Assembly (NCBI RefSeq): GCF_965262965.1
Contig: NZ_OZ253573.1
Span: 3,286,001 to 3,350,000 of the forward strand
Length of the DNA: 64,000 bases
Source: Poriferisodalis sp965262965
GTDB taxonomy: Bacteria; Actinomycetota; Acidimicrobiia; Acidimicrobiales; Poriferisodalaceae
Direction: 5' to 3'
This document shows, piece after piece, positions 59,274 through 64,000 of this stretch. Positions within the stretch are counted from its first letter, which is position 1; every line of letters begins with the position of its first letter. Position numbers and translations under genes: made by a program. The notes below the pieces were generated by a model. The model was not told the DNA's origin. It did no database searches and saw nothing but the letters and a program-made list of their open reading frames with translations.

Positions 59274-60203
59274 TCAGGTGCCCGCCAGCCGAGCCACCAC
59301 GGGCGCCATCGCATCTACCTCGGGATCGTGGATCACGATGTAGCTGGCGCCGTACGCCTCGCGGTGATGATGCAGCTGCTCGCAGATGTCGTCCACCGTG
59401 CCGGCCAGCACCAGCGGTACCTCCCGGGCCTCTTCGAGCGTCAAGCCAAAGCCGGGCGCGAATTGCTCGAGAATGCTGTCGGCGTCTTCGGTGACCAGCG
59501 CCATGAACGTGTTGAGCTGGATCTCGATCTCGGTGAATCGCTCGCCCGCGGCATCGGCGATCCATTGGCGTCGCTCGGCGAACTTCTCTGCCACCGAGCT
59601 GCGCGCCGCGGCAGCTCCCACGGTGCCCTCCCGCAGGTTCGGGTTCAAGCTGATGATGTCGGCCAAGCGGGCTGCGGTGGACAGCACCCGCTTCCCACCG
59701 CCGCCGATGATGATCGGAGGCCCGCCGGGCGTGTGCGGCAGTGGCCGACCCACCATCCCCGAGATCTGGTAATGCTCGCCGTCGTAGTCGAACGGCTCGC
59801 CGAGCCACAGCCCCTTGATGACCTCGAGGGCTTCGGTCATCCGGTCGATGCGTACGCCAGGCCCCTCCAGCGCAATGCCCGACTGCTCGTAGTCCTCAGT
59901 CAGCCAGCCGGCACCAATCCCGAACTCGGTGCGACCCTCGGCAAGCAAGTCGAGTGTGGCGAAGTCCTTCGCCAGCACCGCGGGATGGCGAAAGTCCGCA
60001 GCGAACACCAGCGTGCCGACCTTCAGCGTCGTGGTGATCTCCGCTGCGACGGCGGGATGCACGATCGGCGACCAGCTGTCCCAGAAATGGTCGTGGCAAT
60101 ACAAGGTGGAGTAGCCGAGATCCTCGACCCTGCGCGCCATCTCGCGGAACGCGGCCGTGCTCTCGGGTTTGCCGTACTGGACTGCGAATCTGAACGGATG
60201 CAC
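59274..60203 (-). CDS. LLM-class F420-dependent oxidoreductase, MSMEG_2516-like
   Basis: A 309-residue luciferase-like protein. FRFAVQYGKPESTAAFREMARRVEDLGYSTLYCHDHF, LVFAADFRHPAVLAKDFATLDLLAEGRTEFGIGAGWL and PIIIGGGGKRVLSTAARLADIISLNPN match the actinobacterial group typified by MSMEG_2516. Substrate unknown. Starts 95 bp beyond the end of the TRAP substrate-binding gene on the same strand, so it could be read from the TRAP operon, but nothing ties their functions. Confidence 0.87.
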   Translation of the reverse strand: MHPFRFAVQYGKPESTAAFREMARRVEDLGYSTLYCHDHFWDSWSPIVHPAVAAEITTTLKVGTLVFAADFRHPAVLAKDFATLDLLAEGRTEFGIGAGWLTEDYEQSGIALEGPGVRIDRMTEALEVIKGLWLGEPFDYDGEHYQISGMVGRPLPHTPGGPPIIIGGGGKRVLSTAARLADIISLNPNLREGTVGAAAARSSVAEKFAERRQWIADAAGERFTEIEIQLNTFMALVTEDADSILEQFAPGFGLTLEEAREVPLVLAGTVDDICEQLHHHREAYGASYIVIHDPEVDAMAPVVARLAGT

Positions 60204-60298
60204 GACGGCACCCTATGCGCCCCGCTGACGCAGACTCGTTGACGTCGGAGCCCCGTCGGGGCGCGAAAGCCCCGGTCGCCGGCTCGTGTCGACGGGGA

Positions 60299-61528
60299 CT
60301 AGATCTGGGACTGCTGGGTCAAGTACGAGCGCTCGGCCAGGCTGTGCCACTCGGAGATGCCGTCGCGGAACTTTCGCCACGGCTCCAAGATGGCGGCAAA
60401 CCGAGCATCCTCGGCTGCCACGCTGTCGAGCACGTTCTCCGTCTCTTCCTTGAACGCGGCCATGAGCTCGGCGGGGAATTCGCGAATGCTCGCGAATTCT
60501 TTCACCCGCTGCAGGTCGGCTTGGTTGCGCACGTCGTAGTCGGCGATCGTGTTGATGTTCGCCGACGCTGCAGCGATCTCGATTGCCGCCTGATACTCGG
60601 AGGGCAAATCGTTCCACAGCGACAGCGGGAACTGGACTTCCACCGCCGTGCCGGGCTCCCACCAGCCCGGGTGGTAGTAGAACAGATCGCCCACGAACTG
60701 GTCCAAGCCCAGGATCAAGTCGTCGGTAGGGCCGACGAACTCGGCGCCGTCGATGGCGCCCTGCTGGATCGCCGGCAGGATCTCACCGCCTGGGAGGGTG
60801 ACCTGCTCGCCGCCCAGATTCTGCAGCACCCGGCCCGCGAGCCCGGGTATGCGCATCTTGAGGCCTTGCAAGTCGGCAACGGTGTTGAGCTCCTTGGTGA
60901 ACCAGCCGCCCATCTGGCAGCCCGTGCCTCCGGCGGGGAAGGCGATGATGCCGTGCTCTTCCGCGTAGAACTCGTTGAGCAGCTGCGAGCCGCCACCCTT
61001 GTAGAGCCACGCATTCTGCTGGCGCTGGGTGAGGCCGAACGGAACCGCCGTGCCGAACTGCTGCACGGGGCTGAGGCCCACGTAGTAGTAGGACGCCGTG
61101 TGACCTGACTGCACGCCGACATCGCGCACGGTGGGCAGCACTTCGAGGCCGCCCACGATCTCGCCCGCCGGTCGAGGATTGATCTGGAACTTGCCACCGG
61201 TGAGCCGGCTGACCTCGTTGGCGAAGAACTGTGCGGAGCCGAACAGCGTCACAAGGGCGACTGGCCAGCTCGTGGCCATCTCCCACACGATTTCGGGTCC
61301 GTCCTGTGTGAGCGCTACAGACGTCGCTGGAGCATCAGATTCGCCTCCGCCCTGAGTTGTGGATGCGGCTGTGTCGCCGTCGTCTGACGTGCACGCGCCG
61401 AGCACCGCTGTGGCGGCGGCGAACCCTGCGACGCCCAGCCCGGTCTTGAGGAACGATCGTCTGTCGAAACTGCCGTCGCCTTCCGGCACTTCTGCAGCCT
61501 CGACGCCATCGTCTTGCTGAATGGTCAC
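60299..61528 (-). CDS. dctP: TRAP transporter solute-binding protein (DctP family), Tat lipoprotein
   Basis: A 409-residue protein from the GTG at 61528 (GGGGGAG 9 nt upstream). FDRRSFLKTGLGVAGFAAATAVLGACT is a twin-arginine signal (RRSFLK) ending in a lipobox Cys, so the folded protein is exported by Tat and anchored to the membrane. The mature part has TSWPVALVTLFGSAQFFANEVSRLTGGKFQI and LQGLKMRIPGLAGRVLQNLGGEQVTLPGGEILPAIQQGAIDGAEFVGP, including the Arg (KMRIPG) that holds the ligand carboxylate in this family. Likely ligand: an organic acid. Transported by the DctM/DctQ pair encoded upstream. Confidence 0.92.
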   Translation of the reverse strand: MTIQQDDGVEAAEVPEGDGSFDRRSFLKTGLGVAGFAAATAVLGACTSDDGDTAASTTQGGGESDAPATSVALTQDGPEIVWEMATSWPVALVTLFGSAQFFANEVSRLTGGKFQINPRPAGEIVGGLEVLPTVRDVGVQSGHTASYYYVGLSPVQQFGTAVPFGLTQRQQNAWLYKGGGSQLLNEFYAEEHGIIAFPAGGTGCQMGGWFTKELNTVADLQGLKMRIPGLAGRVLQNLGGEQVTLPGGEILPAIQQGAIDGAEFVGPTDDLILGLDQFVGDLFYYHPGWWEPGTAVEVQFPLSLWNDLPSEYQAAIEIAAASANINTIADYDVRNQADLQRVKEFASIREFPAELMAAFKEETENVLDSVAAEDARFAAILEPWRKFRDGISEWHSLAERSYLTQQSQI

Positions 61529-61630
61529 TTTGCCGTTCTCCCCCTTACCGACGGCATGCACCCGAGCGCACCCGTCGCTCGACACGAAATTAGCACGCGC
61601 ACAGTTCCCCTCTCTACAGCTGGACGAGCG

Positions 61631-63199
61631 TCAGCCAAAGAACTCGAGGGACGTGTACGTGATGCCGGGAAAGAATCCGAGGATGACGAGCGCGATGGCT
61701 TGCAGTCCCATGAACGGGAACGCGCCTTTGTGGATGTCGGAAGTCTTCACCTCGGGCGGTGCCACGCTCTGGAGATAGAAGAGGGAGAAGCCCACGGGCG
61801 GCGAGATAAACGCCATATTCAGGTTGACGGCCATGAGCACCGCAAACCAAACCTTTTCGTCCTGGGTGAAGCCCAGCAAATCCATAGCGGGCACGAAGAT
61901 CGGCACGACGATGAAGGTGATCTCGAGGAACTCGAGATTGATGCCCAACAGGAACACGGCGACCATCGCGACGAGGACGAAGCCCACCTTGCCGCCGCCG
62001 ATCGAGGTCAGCCATTTCGACGTCTGATCGGAGCCGCCGAGTTGGAAGAACATGGCGCTGAAGAACGTCGAGCTGAACAGCAGCGTCATCACCAAGATGA
62101 CGACGTTTGCAGTGGACTTGCCGGCTTCAATCGCAGCGGCCCGGCTCAGTCGCCACTTCGGTGTGATGTGCGTTGCGCCCTCGGCCAGGAGCAAGCGGTC
62201 GAAGAGCCAGTTCAGACCGGTTAGCGCCAGGGCCCCGAACACACCCACCGCCCCTGATTCCGACGGCGTGGCGATGCCTTGGAAGATGGACACCAGCACG
62301 CCAAGGATGAGCACCACGATGGGAACGATGGCGATGAGGACTTCGGCCGCCAGCATCCGTGTGCGCGACAGGATCGCCAAGCAGACGAAGAACGTGAACA
62401 ATGCAGCGATGGCCGCCACACGCATGTTGGCCAGCAGCATGACGCAGCCGACCATGAATCCCAGCAGCGCCGCGATCTGGATTTTGCTCTTCAACGAGGG
62501 ATTGCCAAGCAGCGTCCGCTCTTCGGGCGGCATCGCTGGCCCCATGTTCGGCTTCCACCACGACACGCCGAGCACGTACGCCACGTACAGCCCGCTCAGC
62601 AGCAGCCCCGGCAGCAACGCTCCTGCGAACAGGCCCAGGACGCCGACGCCGATCTGCTGCGCCAGCAGGATCAGCACGATGCTCGGAGGAAGCAGCTGCG
62701 CGAGAGTGCCCGACGCGATGATGGCACCTGTGGACAGCTTGTTGTCGTAGCCGAGCCGCACCATTGCGGGCAGCGACAGCAGGCCCATCACGATCACCGT
62801 GGCCGCCACCACGCCAGTGGCCGCTGCTAGCAGCGTGCCCACCAACACCACCGCAGCGGCTACGCCGCCCCGCAACGCGCCCATCAGCATCCCCACGGCG
62901 TTGAGCAGCCGTTCGGCCATGCCCGATCTCTCCAGGATCGCTCCCATCAGCACGAACAGCGGCACCGCGAGCAACGTCGAGTCGCTGATAGCACCGAACC
63001 AGCGCGCCGGCAGCGTGTTGAGCGTGGCGGGGTCGAACGTGCCCGTCATGTCGCCGAGAAATGCGAAGGCGAGCGCCGTCGAGGCGAAGGAGAACGCGAC
63101 GTTGTAGCCAGTCAGGATCATGGCCATGAAGATGATGAACATCGCCATCGCCAAGAAGACGCCCATGTCCGAGCTGATGACGCCGAGAAGCTGACTCAT
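61631..63199 (-). CDS. dctM: TRAP transporter large permease (DctM family)
   Basis: A 522-residue membrane protein from the ATG at 63199, with at least twelve hydrophobic helices. VPLFVLMGAILERSGMAERLLNAVG, GVVAATVIVMGLLSLPAMVRLGYDNKLSTGAIIASGTLAQLLPPSIVLILLA and the late ATPSESGAVGVFGAL are characteristic DctM segments. It is longer than many DctM proteins because of loops around residues 205-240 and 340-360. It uses a sodium or proton gradient to import the ligand delivered by DctP. It starts 7 nt after the DctQ stop. Confidence 0.92.
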   Translation of the reverse strand: MSQLLGVISSDMGVFLAMAMFIIFMAMILTGYNVAFSFASTALAFAFLGDMTGTFDPATLNTLPARWFGAISDSTLLAVPLFVLMGAILERSGMAERLLNAVGMLMGALRGGVAAAVVLVGTLLAAATGVVAATVIVMGLLSLPAMVRLGYDNKLSTGAIIASGTLAQLLPPSIVLILLAQQIGVGVLGLFAGALLPGLLLSGLYVAYVLGVSWWKPNMGPAMPPEERTLLGNPSLKSKIQIAALLGFMVGCVMLLANMRVAAIAALFTFFVCLAILSRTRMLAAEVLIAIVPIVVLILGVLVSIFQGIATPSESGAVGVFGALALTGLNWLFDRLLLAEGATHITPKWRLSRAAAIEAGKSTANVVILVMTLLFSSTFFSAMFFQLGGSDQTSKWLTSIGGGKVGFVLVAMVAVFLLGINLEFLEITFIVVPIFVPAMDLLGFTQDEKVWFAVLMAVNLNMAFISPPVGFSLFYLQSVAPPEVKTSDIHKGAFPFMGLQAIALVILGFFPGITYTSLEFFG

Positions 63200-63206
63200 C
63201 TGGCCG

Positions 63207-64000
63207 CTATTCGACTCGCAGAGGTGTTTCCAGCTCGACAATCTTGCCGCGCTTGTCGTCACCGATCATTACGAAGCCGGTCTTGATGACCTCGGCCAGA
63301 ATCTGCATGCCAAAGAGCGCGAATGCGACGAGGAGCATCACCTTGATCGGCCCGACCGGCAGGCCGCCCGCGTCGACCGCGTCCTCCCAGGTCTCCCAGA
63401 CACGCCAGCCGCTTGGCCAATCGCCGTTGAATCGGCGGCCCAGAGAGGTGGCCGCGTAGCCCTTGAGGATGCGGATTGCCATCACGACGAACGGCAGCAG
63501 CAACGCTGAGTGGATCACGAAATCGAGCGTCGCCTTGCGCTTGTTGCTGAAGTTCGCCCACCAGAAGTCGATGCGCGGGTTCACGCCTTCGCGGACGCCG
63601 TAGTTCATGCCGAGCAGGAACATCAAGCCGAATGACTGCCACGCCAGGCTCGTTGTCTCGCCGAAGAGAATGTCAGTCGCCACGAGGTCGTTGCCGTAGC
63701 GAGTGATGACGTTGAACAGCTGCAGGAAGAAGACCAGCCACGCGAGGATCCACGCCAATGTCTTGGTGCCCGAAGCGACCGATTCGATTCCGCGGCGCAA
63801 ACGGTCGAGGCCGTTGTGCCACAAGCTTGCGGCGGCGGCGCCGATGAGCACCAGCCAGTTCCACCAGGCGAGATTGCCCACCCAGTACTCGGTGTACCAG
63901 AAGAGTCGCCCTGCGACGGCGAGCAGAATGGTGGCAGCAGCGACCCAACCAAGCGGGTGAACGCGGGTGAGCAGCGACCTCCGCGCAGGCGGGGAAACCA
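63207..64000 (-). CDS. dctQ: TRAP transporter small permease (DctQ family), 5' end beyond window
   Basis: The minus frame is open from the stop at 63207 to the right edge. A GTG at 63881 could start a 224-residue protein, but reading further upstream gives another hydrophobic helix (WVAAATILLAVAGRLFW) in frame, so the true start is probably outside. Segments LAWILAWLVFFLQLFNVITRYG, LAWQSFGLMFLLGMNYGVREGVNPRIDFWWANFS and the last helix IKVMLLVAFALFGMQILAEVIK fit DctQ, with the RIDF motif conserved. First visible gene of the dctQ-dctM-dctP operon. Confidence 0.88.
   Translation of the reverse strand, partial: VSPPARRSLLTRVHPLGWVAAATILLAVAGRLFWYTEYWVGNLAWWNWLVLIGAAAASLWHNGLDRLRRGIESVASGTKTLAWILAWLVFFLQLFNVITRYGNDLVATDILFGETTSLAWQSFGLMFLLGMNYGVREGVNPRIDFWWANFSNKRKATLDFVIHSALLLPFVVMAIRILKGYAATSLGRRFNGDWPSGWRVWETWEDAVDAGGLPVGPIKVMLLVAFALFGMQILAEVIKTGFVMIGDDKRGKIVELETPLRVE

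Overview
The window looks like a chromosomal contig from a high-GC actinobacterium, most likely an uncultivated member of the Acidimicrobiia or a close relative. This is inferred from the consistently GC-rich codon use, four F420-type luciferase-like (LLM) oxidoreductases, many acyl-CoA enzymes, an MmpL transporter, a P450, an actinobacterial AddAB-like helicase-nuclease pair and an ECF sigma/anti-sigma pair. No rRNA or tRNA gene was seen.

Layout. 1-20.1 kb is metabolic: a partial FAD-linked oxidase, acyl-CoA dehydrogenase, Rv3520c-like LLM enzyme, YbaK deacylase, MmpL transporter, a secreted 5'-nucleotidase-like protein with a LysM tail, Ppx/GppA, thioesterase, SDR, zinc alcohol dehydrogenase, acyl-CoA carboxylase beta subunit, a second acyl-CoA dehydrogenase, a second SDR, alpha/beta hydrolase and an atypical crotonase.

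20.1-35.2 kb is an accessory and defence island. It carries an AAA ATPase/DUF4276 pair, an MntA-HepT toxin-antitoxin whose antitoxin has an extra ribbon-helix-helix domain, an AAA/DUF4143 ATPase behind four 23-bp repeats, a FitAB scar, a 3'-truncated type I-E cas3, an AT-rich insert with two unusual exported proteins, a seven-repeat CRISPR array with no other cas genes, an IS30 element, a DEDDh exonuclease, an ISL3-like scar and a second nucleotidyltransferase/HEPN pair. Truncated copies of the genes at its two borders (the crotonase at 19.1-20.1 kb and a molybdopterin oxidoreductase at 34.1-35.1 kb) lie side by side inside it at 22.15-22.93 kb. The island therefore seems to have grown by insertions that left direct repeats of the border genes, followed by partial decay. 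An assembly chimera of strain variants is the main alternative.

35.3-42.5 kb is one minus-strand operon: beta-ureidopropionase-like amidohydrolase, dihydropyrimidinase, F420 LLM enzyme and a four-component NMT1/THI5-type ABC transporter. It suggests uptake and hydrolytic breakdown of a cyclic ureide such as a dihydropyrimidine or hydantoin. 42.6-48.5 kb is a plus-strand operon of MFS transporter, P450, LLM enzyme, Fe(II)/2-oxoglutarate dioxygenase and class III CoA-transferase, probably a catabolic pathway for an unknown organic acid. 48.6-50.8 kb is an ECF sigma factor and membrane anti-sigma factor behind a textbook ECF-type promoter. The rest holds an amidase, the AddA/AddB-like pair, another LLM enzyme and a TRAP transporter (DctP, DctM, DctQ) that runs off the right edge.
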